A stretch of 61,198 nt of DNA from an uncultured Clostridia bacterium. Its GTDB lineage: Bacteria; Bacillota; Clostridia; Oscillospirales; Ruminococcaceae. The DNA is taken from contig CAOKWH010000013.1 of NCBI GenBank assembly GCA_948473085.1, forward strand, positions 1 to 61,198, written 5' to 3'. Shown here in pieces: positions 52,225-61,115 of this stretch (positions are counted from its first letter, which is position 1; each line of letters starts with the position of its first letter). The position numbers and the translations under genes are program-made. Under the pieces are notes generated by a model. It was not told where the DNA came from. It saw only the letters and a program-made list of their open reading frames with translations, and did no database searches.

Positions 52225-54843
52225 ATGGGTTTTCTTGAGAAAGTTTTTGGCAACTACTCACAGAAAGAGATAAAACGATTGCAGCCTATCGTCAACAAGG
52301 TGCTGGCTCTGGACGGGCAGTTTTCTGCCATGTCGGATGCCGAGCTGCGGGGCATGACCGATAAGCTCAAAGCCCGGCTGGCCGCCGGCGAAACACTGGA
52401 CGATATTCTGCCCGAGGCCTTTGCCACCTGCCGCGAGGCCTCCTGGCGGGTGCTGGAGATGAAGCACTTCCCGGTACAGATTCTGGGCTCCCTGGTGCTG
52501 CATCAGGGGCGTATTGCCGAGATGAAAACCGGTGAAGGCAAAACCCTGGTGGCCACTCTGGCCTGTTACCTGAACGCCCTGGAGGGCAAGGGTGTACATG
52601 TTGTTACAGTAAACGACTACCTGGCCCGGCGTGACTCGGAATGGATGGGCAAGGTCTACAACTACCTGGGCCTGAATGTGGGCCTGGTGGTAAACGGGTT
52701 GGACAGCGCCCAGCGCAAAAAAGCCTATGCCGCCGATATCACATATGGTACCAACAACGAGTTTGGCTTCGACTACCTGCGGGACAACATGGTTACCTAC
52801 AAGGAGCGCCAGGTACAGCGGGGGCATAATTTTGCCATCGTGGACGAGGTGGACTCCATCCTCATTGATGAGGCCCGCACCCCGCTGATTATCTCCGGGC
52901 AGGGGGATAAGTCCTCCGAGCTGTACACCTTGGCCGACCGCTTTGCCAAGCAGCTGAAGGTACACCGGGTGGCCGAATTGGACGCCAAGGAGGACAGCGA
53001 CGCCCTGGTGGATGGCGACTATATTGTGGACGAAAAGGCCCGCACCGCCACCCTCACTGCCGACGGCGTGGCCAAGGCAGAAAAAGCCTTTGGCGTGGAA
53101 AACCTGATGGATCCCGCCAACATGACCCTGCTGCACCACATCAACCAGGCCATCCGGGCCAACGGGCTGATGAAGCGGGATGTGGACTATGTGGTCAAGG
53201 ACGATGAAATTATTATCGTGGACGAGTTCACTGGCCGCCTGATGATTGGCCGCCGCTACAACGAAGGCTTGCACCAGGCCATCGAGGCCAAGGAAGGCGT
53301 AACCGTGGCCAAGGAATCCAAAACACTGGCCAGCATCACCTTCCAGAACTACTTCCGCCTGTACAAAAAGCTCTCCGGCATGACCGGTACTGCCGCCACC
53401 GAGGAGGCAGAGTTCCGGGAGATTTACAACTTAGATGTTATCCAAATCCCCACCAACCGCACCATTGCCCGAAAGGATTTGGACGACCATGTATACACCA
53501 CTGCCAAGGGCAAGTACCAGGCTGTTATTGAACAGATTGTAGAATGCCACCAGAAGGGCCAGCCGGTGCTGGTGGGCACTGTTTCCATCGAGCGTTCGGA
53601 AATGCTCTCCGAAATGCTCAAGCGCCGGGGCATCAAGCACTCGGTGCTCAACGCCAAGTTCCATGAGAAGGAGGCGGAAATTGTTGCCCAGGCCGGTAAG
53701 TTTGGGGCGGTTACCATTGCCACCAATATGGCCGGCCGCGGTACCGATATTATGCTGGGAGGCAACGCCGAGTTTATGGCCAAGCACGATATGCGCAAGG
53801 CCGGCTATGAGGATGAGCAAATTAACATTGCCACCAGCTACTATGACACCGAGGATGAGGAAGTTTTAAGCCTGCGCAAAACCTTTGCCGACCTGCTGCA
53901 GAAGCACAAGAACGCCATCCGCCCGGAGGCTGAAAAGGTACGGGAGGCCGGGGGCCTGTTTATTATTGGCACCGAGCGGCACGAATCCCGCCGCATTGAT
54001 AACCAGCTCCGGGGCCGTTCCGGCCGTCAGGGCGACCCGGGCGAAACCCGGTTCTACCTCTCGCTGGAGGATGACCTGATGCGCCTGTTCGGCGGCGACC
54101 GCATCCAGTCGCTGATGAGCACCCTGAAGGTAGAGGACGATATGCCCATTGGCGCCAAGATGCTCTCCAACACCATTGAGAGCGCCCAGGCCCGGGTGGA
54201 GGGCAGGAACTTTGCCATCCGTAAAAATGTGCTCCAGTTTGACGATGTAGCCAACCGCCAGCGGGAAGTTATTTACAAGCAGCGCCAGCAGGTGCTGGAC
54301 GGCACCGATGTTTCCGCCGTTATCAGCAAGATGATTGATGATACTGTAGGGGAAACAGTGGACCGGTTCATCGGTACATCGGACGATTACCACGACTGGA
54401 ACCTGACCGGCCTGCACGCCTTCTTCCTGGGCTGGGCCATCTCCCCAGAGGAGCTGAACTACTCCACCGAGGAGGAAAAGGCTGCCGTACAGCCGGAAAA
54501 GCTCAAGGATTTCCTCCGGGAGCGGCTGCACATGCTCTACACCAAGCGGGAAGCCCTGTTTGGCCCCCAGTTAATGCGGGATTTGGAGCGTGTAATTCTG
54601 CTTAAAAATGTGGATGCCAAGTGGATGGACCACATTGATGCGATGGAGGACCTGAAAAAGGGCATCTATCTGCGTTCCTACGCCCAGCGTGACCCGGTTA
54701 TTGAGTTCCGTATGGAAAGCGGCGAGATGTTCAACCAGATGATTGACTTTATCCGGGAGGACACCATTAAAATGCTGCTGACTGTACAGGTTCGCGCTAA
54801 GGAAGTTACCATTTCCCCCACACCGGAGGAACCCCAGGAATAA
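52225..54843 (+). CDS. secA: Protein translocase ATPase SecA
   Basis: Motor of the general secretion pathway at SecYEG. The 872 residues hold the DEAD motor with Walker A ([14 protein letters not shown]), preprotein cross-linking region, [20 protein letters not shown], second motor half with [13 protein letters not shown] and [14 protein letters not shown], and the helical wing/scaffold to the end. The carboxy-terminal zinc-binding tail (CxCxSGxxYxxCHG type) that many SecA proteins have is absent; the chain ends [15 protein letters not shown] at 52225 follows GAGGTGATGG. Has its own promoter. Confidence 0.97.
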   Translation: MGFLEKVFGNYSQKEIKRLQPIVNKVLALDGQFSAMSDAELRGMTDKLKARLAAGETLDDILPEAFATCREASWRVLEMKHFPVQILGSLVLHQGRIAEMKTGEGKTLVATLACYLNALEGKGVHVVTVNDYLARRDSEWMGKVYNYLGLNVGLVVNGLDSAQRKKAYAADITYGTNNEFGFDYLRDNMVTYKERQVQRGHNFAIVDEVDSILIDEARTPLIISGQGDKSSELYTLADRFAKQLKVHRVAELDAKEDSDALVDGDYIVDEKARTATLTADGVAKAEKAFGVENLMDPANMTLLHHINQAIRANGLMKRDVDYVVKDDEIIIVDEFTGRLMIGRRYNEGLHQAIEAKEGVTVAKESKTLASITFQNYFRLYKKLSGMTGTAATEEAEFREIYNLDVIQIPTNRTIARKDLDDHVYTTAKGKYQAVIEQIVECHQKGQPVLVGTVSIERSEMLSEMLKRRGIKHSVLNAKFHEKEAEIVAQAGKFGAVTIATNMAGRGTDIMLGGNAEFMAKHDMRKAGYEDEQINIATSYYDTEDEEVLSLRKTFADLLQKHKNAIRPEAEKVREAGGLFIIGTERHESRRIDNQLRGRSGRQGDPGETRFYLSLEDDLMRLFGGDRIQSLMSTLKVEDDMPIGAKMLSNTIESAQARVEGRNFAIRKNVLQFDDVANRQREVIYKQRQQVLDGTDVSAVISKMIDDTVGETVDRFIGTSDDYHDWNLTGLHAFFLGWAISPEELNYSTEEEKAAVQPEKLKDFLRERLHMLYTKREALFGPQLMRDLERVILLKNVDAKWMDHIDAMEDLKKGIYLRSYAQRDPVIEFRMESGEMFNQMIDFIREDTIKMLLTVQVRAKEVTISPTPEEPQE

Positions 54844-54846
54844 AAG

Positions 54847-54890
54847 AACCCCCCTGTTCCGGCGCTATGCCCAAACAGGGGGATTTTTAT
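54847..54890. terminator. Bidirectional terminator between secA and spmB
   Basis: Stem AACCCCCCTGTT/AACAGGGGG with a loop, T-rich on the plus side, lying between the convergent genes. Confidence 0.8.
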
Positions 54891-55423
54891 TAAACTGGCC
54901 CGCCGCCCAAAAACAGCCCTACGGCGGCCACACTGGCTATAAAGCCTACAATATCCGCTGTCAGCGAAGTAGTCAGGCTGTGGCGGATGTCCCGCACCTT
55001 TGTGGCGCCATAGTAAAGGGCTATTGTATAAAAGGTGGTTTCGGTGGAACCCATCATCACACTGGCCACCCGGCCAATATAGCTATCGGGGTGATAGCTT
55101 TCCAAGATGCCCTGGAAAATAACCATTGCACTGCTGCCCGATACCGGCCGGAGCAGCGCCAACGGGATGAGCTGGGTGGGCAGGCCCAATGTATTGGCCA
55201 CCGGGCTTAGGGCATAGCAGATGACATCCAGGGCGCCGGACACCCGCAGCATGCCCACGGCAGTGGCCAGCGCCACCAGGGAGGGAAGTATTTTCACCGC
55301 TGTGCCTAACCCCTTCCCTGCCCCCGATACAAAGACCGAAAAGACATCCACCCCGGCAGCGCAGCCATAGCCAATTATGCCGCAGAACAGCACCGGCATA
55401 ATATAATTTCCCACATTCTCCAT
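54890..55423 (-). CDS. spmB: Spore maturation protein B
   Basis: Membrane protein needed for full dehydration of the spore core in Bacillus. The 177 residues are mostly helical membrane segments with the nucleoside-transporter-like Gly-rich motifs of the family: IMPVLFCGIIGYGC, ALLRPVSGSSAMVIFQGIL, VMMGSTETTFYTIALYYG. It starts one base after the spmA stop codon. Pairing with spmA is standard. Confidence 0.94.
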   Translation of the reverse strand: MENVGNYIMPVLFCGIIGYGCAAGVDVFSVFVSGAGKGLGTAVKILPSLVALATAVGMLRVSGALDVICYALSPVANTLGLPTQLIPLALLRPVSGSSAMVIFQGILESYHPDSYIGRVASVMMGSTETTFYTIALYYGATKVRDIRHSLTTSLTADIVGFIASVAAVGLFLGGGPV

Positions 55424-55424
55424 G

Positions 55425-56003
55425 CTACCTGCCCAGCCTTTCCATCAGTTTCGCCATCAAAATCCCGGATAGCACAGATAAAGCCGAAGCCATCCACACT
55501 GCCGGCAGAATTTCCATTGGCGCCGCCGATCCATTTTGCAGCCGCAGCATGGCGGTGGTGGTGGGGATCAGTTGGAGGGAGGCGGTATTCAGCACCACAA
55601 ACAAAATCATATTATTGCTGGCCCGGGTACCGGTGTGTTCCTGCTTTTCCAGCTCCTGCATAGCCGTCAGCCCCAGCGGTGTGGCGGCGTTGCCAAGCCC
55701 CAACAGGTTGGCCGTAAAATTCATGGTGATGGCCCGCATCGCCGGGCTATCCTCCTCCAGCCCCCGGAACAGCAGCCGGGTTACCGGGCTAAAGGCTGAT
55801 GCCAGCTTGCGGGTGATGCCGCTTGCCTCCGCCACCTCCATCACCCCCGACCAAAGGCAGATGGAGCCCAAAATTTTCAGCACCAGCTGCACCGCGTTGG
55901 CGCTCTCCGATAGGATTGCCTCGGACAGCTGGGGCATGGCGCCGCCAAAGGCCGCCGAAACAAATGAGAACAGCACCATCCCCACAAAAAGCACCGACAT
56001 CAT
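55425..56003 (-). CDS. spmA: Spore maturation protein A
   Basis: Partner of SpmB. The 192 residues contain the family blocks LGSICLWSGVMEVAEASGI, ITMNFTANLLGLGNAATPLG and LFVVLNTASLQLIPTTTAML. The ATG at 56003 is preferred: it gives the normal length and has AAGGGG nine bases upstream, whereas the open frame continues 50 codons upstream without hydrophobic or conserved sequence. Confidence 0.93.
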   Translation of the reverse strand: MMSVLFVGMVLFSFVSAAFGGAMPQLSEAILSESANAVQLVLKILGSICLWSGVMEVAEASGITRKLASAFSPVTRLLFRGLEEDSPAMRAITMNFTANLLGLGNAATPLGLTAMQELEKQEHTGTRASNNMILFVVLNTASLQLIPTTTAMLRLQNGSAAPMEILPAVWMASALSVLSGILMAKLMERLGR

Positions 56004-56107
56004 CCATCCTATCCCCTTCCCTGTGCTGCCCTGCCGGACAGATATACAGATGTTTATGCCAGCAAGGCCGGGGAATATGCTTAGGGCCCGGAACATTTTG
56101 CCGGGCG

Positions 56108-56626
56108 TTATCCCTCTATCATCGTCTTTAGTTCCTCCTTTTCCGCCGGACACACCCGGATGCCCTCCAGTATCCCCAGGACTGCTTGTTGCACCTCCTC
56201 TGGCTGTTCCCGCACGGCCTCTTGAAAGGCCGGGAAAGTTTTTTCATCCAGGAACCACTGGACAGGAAAATGCCAGCCGTGCAGCCGGCCATTCGGCGGA
56301 ACATCGTTCAGGTGCCGCAGGTAAACCCTCATCCTCTCCCCACCGTAATACAGGCAGTTGTTATACACCAGCTTCGCCAGATTCAGCTGCCAGGAAAGTT
56401 CAAAACAGTCATCATCAAAAATGCGCATAATATGCAGTAGATCTTCCTCCCCCAGCCGCTCCGGGTAGGCAAGCAGCTCCTGCTGTACCGCATGGAACTC
56501 TTTCCAGATTTCATTGTCATTTCCATCCTCATCCCACAGCGACACCTCTCCAGTATGTACCCGGTGCAAAAAATCAATTTTCCCCGGTAGATCCATGCTC
56601 CAAACATCCCCTATGCTATAACCCAT
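56108..56626 (-). CDS. Hypothetical protein
   Basis: A 172-residue soluble, acidic protein of no recognised family. It is rich in Trp, Tyr and Asp/Glu (WSMDLPGKIDFLHRV, GGERMRVYLRHLNDVPPNG, HGWHFPVQWFLDEKTF). GGAGG with good spacing decides for the ATG at 56626; open frame further upstream overlaps AT-rich regulatory sequence. It lies upstream of spmA on the same strand with a 104-base gap. Confidence 0.65.
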   Translation of the reverse strand: MGYSIGDVWSMDLPGKIDFLHRVHTGEVSLWDEDGNDNEIWKEFHAVQQELLAYPERLGEEDLLHIMRIFDDDCFELSWQLNLAKLVYNNCLYYGGERMRVYLRHLNDVPPNGRLHGWHFPVQWFLDEKTFPAFQEAVREQPEEVQQAVLGILEGIRVCPAEKEELKTMIEG

Positions 56627-56769
56627 TGCTCTGCCTCCATTCTTCGTTTTTTCAAGTATATCACCCGTACAAACGGGCTTCAACCGCCTTACCATGCTGC
56701 TTTTTGCTAAAACCGGGCTATTTTTAAAGATTTTTATTTGTTTTCTAAAATTATATTTGCACTCTAATA

Positions 56770-56798
56770 TTGACAGTTTTTGTAAAAACAAGTATACT
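56770..56798 (+). promoter_or_regulatory. Promoter of the abrB-like gene
   Basis: TTGACA (56770-56775), 17-base spacer, TATACT (56793-56798). Confidence 0.8.
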
Positions 56799-56889
56799 AT
56801 AGGTGCATGAAGCTGCAGAAAGCGACATTAAAGATGTATTTTGGCGATATTTCGCCTTTGTACCCATTTTTTTAGAAAGGGTGATTGAT

Positions 56890-57135
56890 GTGAAATCCAC
56901 TGGAATTGTAAGAAAAGTTGACGATTTAGGTAGAATTGTTTTGCCGATTGAACTGCGCAGAACGCTGGATATTGGTGAACGCGACGCTATCGAAATCTTT
57001 GTTGATAACAATCAAATCATTTTAAAAAAATACTGTCCTGCCTGCATCTTTTGTGGTGAAGCCAGTGATGTAAAAGAATATAAAGGCAAGTTAATCTGTC
57101 CCCAATGTTTGGCTGAATTAGCCGCTAAGCAATAA
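56890..57135 (+). CDS. AbrB/SpoVT-family transition-state regulator with zinc ribbon
   Basis: DNA-binding protein of the AbrB swapped-hairpin family. The 81 residues begin MKSTGIVRKVDDLGRIVLPI, almost identical to AbrB-type domains of sporulating Firmicutes, and end in a short Cys-rich tail (Cys49, Cys52, Cys55, Cys70, Cys73) that probably binds zinc. The start is GTG at 56890, as AGAAAGGGTG lies upstream and it produces the canonical amino-terminus; the open frame extends further up without a ribosome site. Transcribed alone from a consensus promoter. Confidence 0.92.
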   Translation: MKSTGIVRKVDDLGRIVLPIELRRTLDIGERDAIEIFVDNNQIILKKYCPACIFCGEASDVKEYKGKLICPQCLAELAAKQ

Positions 57136-57203
57136 CCATACGCTTTCATGCAGTCATGCGGCCGGCCTCGGGTAGGGCCTGTCTGCTTTATCCCAATATT
57201 CCT

Positions 57204-57239
57204 AAAAAAGAGCCGGCATAACTGCCAGCTCTTTTTTTG
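57204..57239 (+). terminator. Terminator of the abrB-like gene (also serves the facing lipoprotein gene)
   Basis: Stem AAAAAGAGC-C-GGCA/TGCC-A-GCTCTTTTT, T-rich on the plus side, A-rich on the other. Confidence 0.85.
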
Positions 57240-57254
57240 GCCCTGATCAGGCTG

Positions 57255-57707
57255 CTATTTTAAGGTAAACTCCGCTGCCGCGCAGCTATTGCCAGAAACA
57301 GAATAAAACTGTTTCACCAGCCGGTAGCGGCCGGGCGGCAGCTGGCTGTAAAAGCTGCCGGGCTGCACCAGTTCGCTGTTAATGGCATCCGGGGGCAAAA
57401 GGGTAGCAATGGCGTTAAAGGCTATTTCCTCATCCGGGTCCACCACATACCAGTTTTCCTCCAGCAGCACCTCCAAAACATACCCCTCCCCATAGGTATA
57501 CTCCGTTGGTGTGTGGTTGGTAATCACCAGGTTCAGCTCCTCCGGCAGCTGTTCCAGTTCCTCCTGGGGCAGGCGCATGGTAACCTGTTCGCCCAGTTGT
57601 TCCACCGGGGAGGCCTGCATCTGCTCCGGCCGGAATTCCCGGCCACCACAGGCCACAAGCAGAACGGACAAGGCCGCTGCCAAAGACCATACTCTACTCT
57701 GCTGCAT
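57255..57707 (-). CDS. Lipoprotein with immunoglobulin-like domain, function unknown
   Basis: A 150-residue secreted lipoprotein: signal peptide with lipobox LLVAC, lipid-modified Cys20, then an acidic linker and a beta-sandwich of the bacterial Ig-like type (about 45-150: LNLVITNHTPTEYTYGEGYV, WYVVDPDEEIAF, LPPGRYRLVKQF). Similar small lipoproteins are common in clostridia with no known role. The ATG at 57707 is chosen because a signal peptide starts there and GGAGATGGGG precedes it; the open frame extends 34 codons further upstream. Confidence 0.8.
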   Translation of the reverse strand: MQQSRVWSLAAALSVLLVACGGREFRPEQMQASPVEQLGEQVTMRLPQEELEQLPEELNLVITNHTPTEYTYGEGYVLEVLLEENWYVVDPDEEIAFNAIATLLPPDAINSELVQPGSFYSQLPPGRYRLVKQFYSVSGNSCAAAEFTLK

Positions 57708-57814
57708 TAGACCCCATCTCCAAACTGCTTGTTCTATGCCTATTATGTAGCAGGAAACAGGATATTTTATTGCAAGTCTATTTCTAAAAAATCCGGGCAT
57801 GCTATGCAAAGCAT

Positions 57815-57843
57815 TTGTATCCCAACAAAATTTCTGCTATAAT
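57815..57843 (+). promoter_or_regulatory. Promoter of the RimJ/RimL-type acetyltransferase gene
   Basis: TTGTAT (57815-57820), 17-base spacer, TATAAT (57838-57843), 43 bases before the start codon. Confidence 0.65.
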
Positions 57844-57885
57844 GGGTTTTATCGTTTTGCCGCTTATAAAAAGGGGGGACAGGCC

Positions 57886-58455
57886 TTGCTGTTGGATGCA
57901 GGTACACAATCAATTGAAACCGCACGCCTGCTGCTGCGCCGGTTTGAACGCGGGGACGCCAAAAACGCCTTCCGCCACTGGTGCAGCGACCCCAAAGTAA
58001 CCCGCTACCTAAAATGGAGCGCCCACCAGCACCTGTTGCAAACCGAACAGACACTGAACTACTGGATTAAAGAATACCGGGACCCCTGCTGTTTTCACTG
58101 GGCGGTGACGCTCAAGGGCACCGGGGAATTGATTGGCGGCATCAGCCTGATTGTCAAAGACCGGTTTGACGAGCGGGCCGAGATTGGCTACAGTTTCGGC
58201 TCGGCCTACTGGGGGCAGGGCTATGGCCACGAAGCTGCTGAGGCTGTGCTGCGCTACGGCTTTGAACGGGTGGGTTTTAACCGCATTGAGGGCATCTGTG
58301 CCGTGGCAAACCTCTCCTCCGCCCGGCTGCTGGAACACCTGGGCCTGCGCCGGGAGGGGCTGCACCTTAAAATGTGCCGCCTGTCCGACGGCAGTTTTAC
58401 CGACTGTTACAGCTATGGCCTGCTGGCCGAGGACTATTTTCGCTCCCGGCAATAA
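57886..58455 (+). CDS. GNAT-family acetyltransferase, RimJ/RimL type
   Basis: A 189-residue acetyltransferase related to ribosomal-protein acetylases and spermidine/drug acetylases: IETARLLLRRFERGDAKNAF at the start, GGISLIVKDRFDERAEIGYS, the acetyl-CoA loop YWGQGYGHEAAEAVL, and ICAVANLSSARLLEHLGLRR near the end. A TTG at 57886 is taken as start, with AAGGGGGG seven bases upstream; no in-frame ATG fits better. Substrate unknown. Confidence 0.88.
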   Translation: MLLDAGTQSIETARLLLRRFERGDAKNAFRHWCSDPKVTRYLKWSAHQHLLQTEQTLNYWIKEYRDPCCFHWAVTLKGTGELIGGISLIVKDRFDERAEIGYSFGSAYWGQGYGHEAAEAVLRYGFERVGFNRIEGICAVANLSSARLLEHLGLRREGLHLKMCRLSDGSFTDCYSYGLLAEDYFRSRQ

Positions 58456-58636
58456 AATGATTTGTGCTGTTTACTGCCTATCCAAAAATATGGCCCTTTT
58501 CCCCTTCGTGTTGACAAAGCCCGGTGCCGGAGAGTTCACAAACCGCAGTTTGAAAGCCAAAATTGGTTGTGCTGTCAGCAGGGCTTGCAAACTGTACTTG
58601 CAGTGAAAGAGAACGCAGTAAGAGAGGGTGATCCAT

Positions 58637-58804
58637 GTGGCAATTCAATGCGCTATTGGCCTGCTTTTTGCGATATATGGCATTTTTTCGCTGTTTTCTA
58701 AGAAAAAAGAGGGTGAACAAGCGAAAGGGGAATTTGCGCTTTCGCTTGTTTGCATTTCGGTAGGTATATTTCTTTTGGGATATGCCGCTTACCCGATTTT
58801 ATAA
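58637..58804 (+). CDS. Small membrane protein of 55 residues (candidate)
   Basis: A short open frame from a GTG with GAGAGGG eight bases upstream. It encodes two hydrophobic helices (QCAIGLLFAIYGIFSLF and FALSLVCISVGIFLLGYAAY) joined by a charged loop KKKEGEQAKGE. The composition is convincing for a two-helix membrane protein, but nothing was recognised and an overlapping open frame exists. Located in the gap between the acetyltransferase and the CoA-disulfide reductase gene. Confidence 0.5.
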   Translation: MAIQCAIGLLFAIYGIFSLFSKKKEGEQAKGEFALSLVCISVGIFLLGYAAYPIL

Positions 58805-58916
58805 AATAACATTTATCGGCCGGCGGCAGATACTGGGCAGCCGCCCATCCAGTTATTTTACACACCTGCCGGCCATCATTTTCCCCACTCCCTGCCCTTC
58901 CAGCCCAGTAAACAAC

Positions 58917-58946
58917 AAAACGCCCCCAATACGGGGGCGTTTTTTC
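58917..58946 (-). terminator. Terminator of the CoA-disulfide reductase gene
   Basis: Stem AAAACGCCCCC/GGGGGCGTTTT with loop of four to five bases directly past the stop; usable from both sides. Confidence 0.85.
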
Positions 58947-58951
58947 TGTCT

Positions 58952-60643
58952 TTAGGCCTTCGGCTTTTCCATGCCGCAGTATTCGTATTCCTTTTCGGCC
59001 TCAGCCATCCCCTGTCGGTCCAGCTGAGTGGCATGATACAGGCGATAGCCGCCGCTGAGGTTCAGGGTATCCAGCCCATGCTGCTCGGCAATGCGCTGGG
59101 CCAGATAGCCCCGCAGGCCCACCTGGCAGAAGATATATACCTTCTTGGAGGCGTCCAGTTCGCCTATACGGGCGCGCAGCTCATCCAGCGGGATGTTGAC
59201 TGCACGGCCGATGGTGCCGCCTGCATACTCCCCAGGGGTGCGCACATCCACCAGCTGGGCATCTGCCGGCAGGGTGTCCAAATCCTCCACATAGAAGGGC
59301 TTAAAACTGCCCTCCACCACATTGGAGGCGGCATAGCCGGCCATATTCACCGGGTCCTTGGCCGAAGAGAAGGGCGGCGCATAGGCCAGCTCCAGCTCCT
59401 GGAGGTCATAAACACTAAAGCCGTGGCGCACGGCAGTGGCTATCTGGTCAATGCGCTTGTCCACACCGTCATAGCCGGTAATCTGGCCGCCCAGCACCTT
59501 CCCTTCGGGGGTGTACAGCAGCTTCACCTGCATGGAGGTGCCGCCAGGGTAGTAACCCGCATGGGAAGCGCTGAAGGTGTAGCTCTTGCGATAGGGGATG
59601 CCGGCGTTCTTCAAAGCCTTTTCGCTGGCCCCGGTGGAAGCGGCGGACATATCAAAAATTTTGGCGATGGAGGTACCCTGGGCACCGGTATAAACCCGGT
59701 TCTTGCCGGCTATAATATCCGCCACCAGCCGGGCCTGCCGGTTGGCAGGGGAAGCCAGGGGGATCATCGCAGGCTGGCCGGTGACAATATCCCGCACCGA
59801 AATGGCATCGCCCACGGCGTAGACATCCGGGATGTTGGTGCGCAGTGTTTCGTCCACCAAAATCTCCCCCCGGCGGCCCAGCTCAATGCCGCTGCCGGCC
59901 AGGAACCGGGTTTCCGGGGCCACACCGACACTGAGGATAATCATATCGGCCGGGATACTGGCACCGTTGGCCAGGATAACGCTGCTCTCTGTAAACTCGG
60001 CAGCCATTGCGTTCAGGCAGAGGCGCACCCCCTTGGAACGGATATGGTTGTGCAAATCGTGGGTCATATCCTCATCCAGGTTGGCCATGATGTGGCTTTG
60101 TGCCTCAATAATGCTGACCTCCACCCCGGCCTCATGCAGGTTTTCCGCCATCTCCACCCCAATAAAGCCGCCGCCGATAACAGCTGCTGTGCGGGGCTTA
60201 GCACTATCCACATAGTCCTTAATCGCATAGGTGTCCGGAATATTGCGCAGTGTAAACACCTTGGCCTTCTCCATCCCTTTAATGGGAGGGCGCACCGGGG
60301 ATGCACCAGGGGAAAGCACCAGCACATCGTAGCTTTCGGCATACTCCTCGCCGGTTTGGGTGTTCTTTACAGTCAATTTCTTTTCTGCCGTGTCCACCGC
60401 TGTTACTTCGTTATTTACCCGTACATCCACATTAAAACGGGCATGGAAGCTCTCGGGGGTTTGCAGCTGTAATTTCTGCTTTTCGGTGATAACGCCACCG
60501 ATGTAGTAGGGTAGTCCACAGTTGGCAAATGAGATATACTGCCCCTTTTCAAACATAATAATTTCGGCTGTTTCGTCATTCCGGCGCAGACGGGCTGCCG
60601 TACCGGCACCGCCAGCTACACCGCCCACAATTAAAACCTTCAT
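58952..60643 (-). CDS. CoA-disulfide reductase / NADH oxidase-like flavoprotein fused to rhodanese
   Basis: A 563-residue FAD/NAD(P)H-dependent thiol-disulfide enzyme. The flavoprotein part (1-about 450) has FAD-binding VGGVAGGAGTAARLR, redox-active Cys42 (SFANCGLPYYIGG, the single-Cys type that forms a mixed disulfide with CoA), NAD-binding IGGGFIGVEMAENL and VYAVGDAI. A rhodanese domain (about 465-555) ends the protein with its Cys in FCQVGLRGY. Such fusions reduce CoA disulfide, polysulfide or CoA-persulfide. ATG at 60643 follows AAGGAGG. No sulfur-metabolism neighbours. Confidence 0.94.
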   Translation of the reverse strand: MKVLIVGGVAGGAGTAARLRRNDETAEIIMFEKGQYISFANCGLPYYIGGVITEKQKLQLQTPESFHARFNVDVRVNNEVTAVDTAEKKLTVKNTQTGEEYAESYDVLVLSPGASPVRPPIKGMEKAKVFTLRNIPDTYAIKDYVDSAKPRTAAVIGGGFIGVEMAENLHEAGVEVSIIEAQSHIMANLDEDMTHDLHNHIRSKGVRLCLNAMAAEFTESSVILANGASIPADMIILSVGVAPETRFLAGSGIELGRRGEILVDETLRTNIPDVYAVGDAISVRDIVTGQPAMIPLASPANRQARLVADIIAGKNRVYTGAQGTSIAKIFDMSAASTGASEKALKNAGIPYRKSYTFSASHAGYYPGGTSMQVKLLYTPEGKVLGGQITGYDGVDKRIDQIATAVRHGFSVYDLQELELAYAPPFSSAKDPVNMAGYAASNVVEGSFKPFYVEDLDTLPADAQLVDVRTPGEYAGGTIGRAVNIPLDELRARIGELDASKKVYIFCQVGLRGYLAQRIAEQHGLDTLNLSGGYRLYHATQLDRQGMAEAEKEYEYCGMEKPKA

Positions 60644-60667
60644 TTTTATGTATCCTCCTTTTTAAAA

Positions 60668-60711
60668 CGCCCCCATTCGGGGCTATCTAACCATAAAATA
60701 GAATTTTCTAT
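60668..60711 (-). promoter_or_regulatory. Leader structures upstream of the CoA-disulfide reductase gene
   Basis: On the minus strand a small inverted repeat ATAGAA-AA-TTCTAT (60698-60711) is followed by a tight hairpin GCCCC-GAAT-GGGGGC with TTTT, ending only a few bases before the ribosome site. They may be an operator and an attenuator. No clear -35/-10 pair was found. Confidence 0.4.
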
Positions 60712-60810
60712 GATAAGCTTCTATACAAAAAGCTGGAAAACCTGCATTTTGAAATTTGCTGCTCTTAATCATTTGAACAGGGCGGCACAAATGGTAATAT
60801 CCGCTCTGCG

Positions 60811-60893
60811 GTTATTATACCACAGGCGCAGAGCGCCGTAGTGGTATATTTTAGATAGTCAGTATAATAACGGCTTTGTCGTTATTATACCAT
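60811..60893. repeat. 83-bp element, right copy of a perfect inverted repeat
   Basis: Exact reverse complement of 49510-49592, 11.3 kb away. Flanking bases differ on both sides, so the match ends sharply. Contains the same hairpins. Confidence 0.95.
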
Positions 60894-60973
60894 GAAGCGA
60901 TAGCGGAATGGTATAATTGGCTATCTTTTTCGGTTGCCCCGCAAGGGGCGAGAAAAAGGGCCTTTTAAATCCT

Positions 60974-61005
60974 GTATAATAACGGCTTTGTCGTTATTAT
61001 ACCAT
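60974..61005. repeat. Hairpin unit, direct copy of 60862-60893
   Basis: A 32-bp exact direct repeat of 60862-60893, containing arms GTATAATAACG/CGTTATTATAC and loop GCTTTGT. The surrounding 61006-61077 has further short palindromes (ATATCGCCC/GGGCGATAT). Confidence 0.9.
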
Positions 61006-61077
61006 ATCGCCCGTTTCCGGGCGATATGGTATTCCGCTGCGGCGGGATATCCGTTCGCTTACACTCACTCTCATGTG
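61006..61077. other. Palindrome-rich end of the window
   Basis: Between the hairpin unit and copy A of the dispersed element are short inverted repeats (CCATATCGCCC/GGGCGATATGG near 61003-61030) and no coding sequence. Confidence 0.45.
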
Positions 61078-61115
61078 GTAGGGAACTCTCCCCCACAAAC
61101 GCCCCCTCCTTTTAG
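61078..61115. repeat. Dispersed repeat element, copy A
   Basis: GTAGGGAACTCTCCCCCACA then AACGCCCCCTCCTTTTAG, in the same motif order as 31317-31360 and the inverse of 49748-49793. A further GTTATTATACCA lies at 61143-61154. Confidence 0.55.

Noticed and set aside
59033-60472. Plus-strand open frame (479 codons)
   Set aside because: Antisense of the CoA-disulfide reductase gene, which has all its motifs intact.
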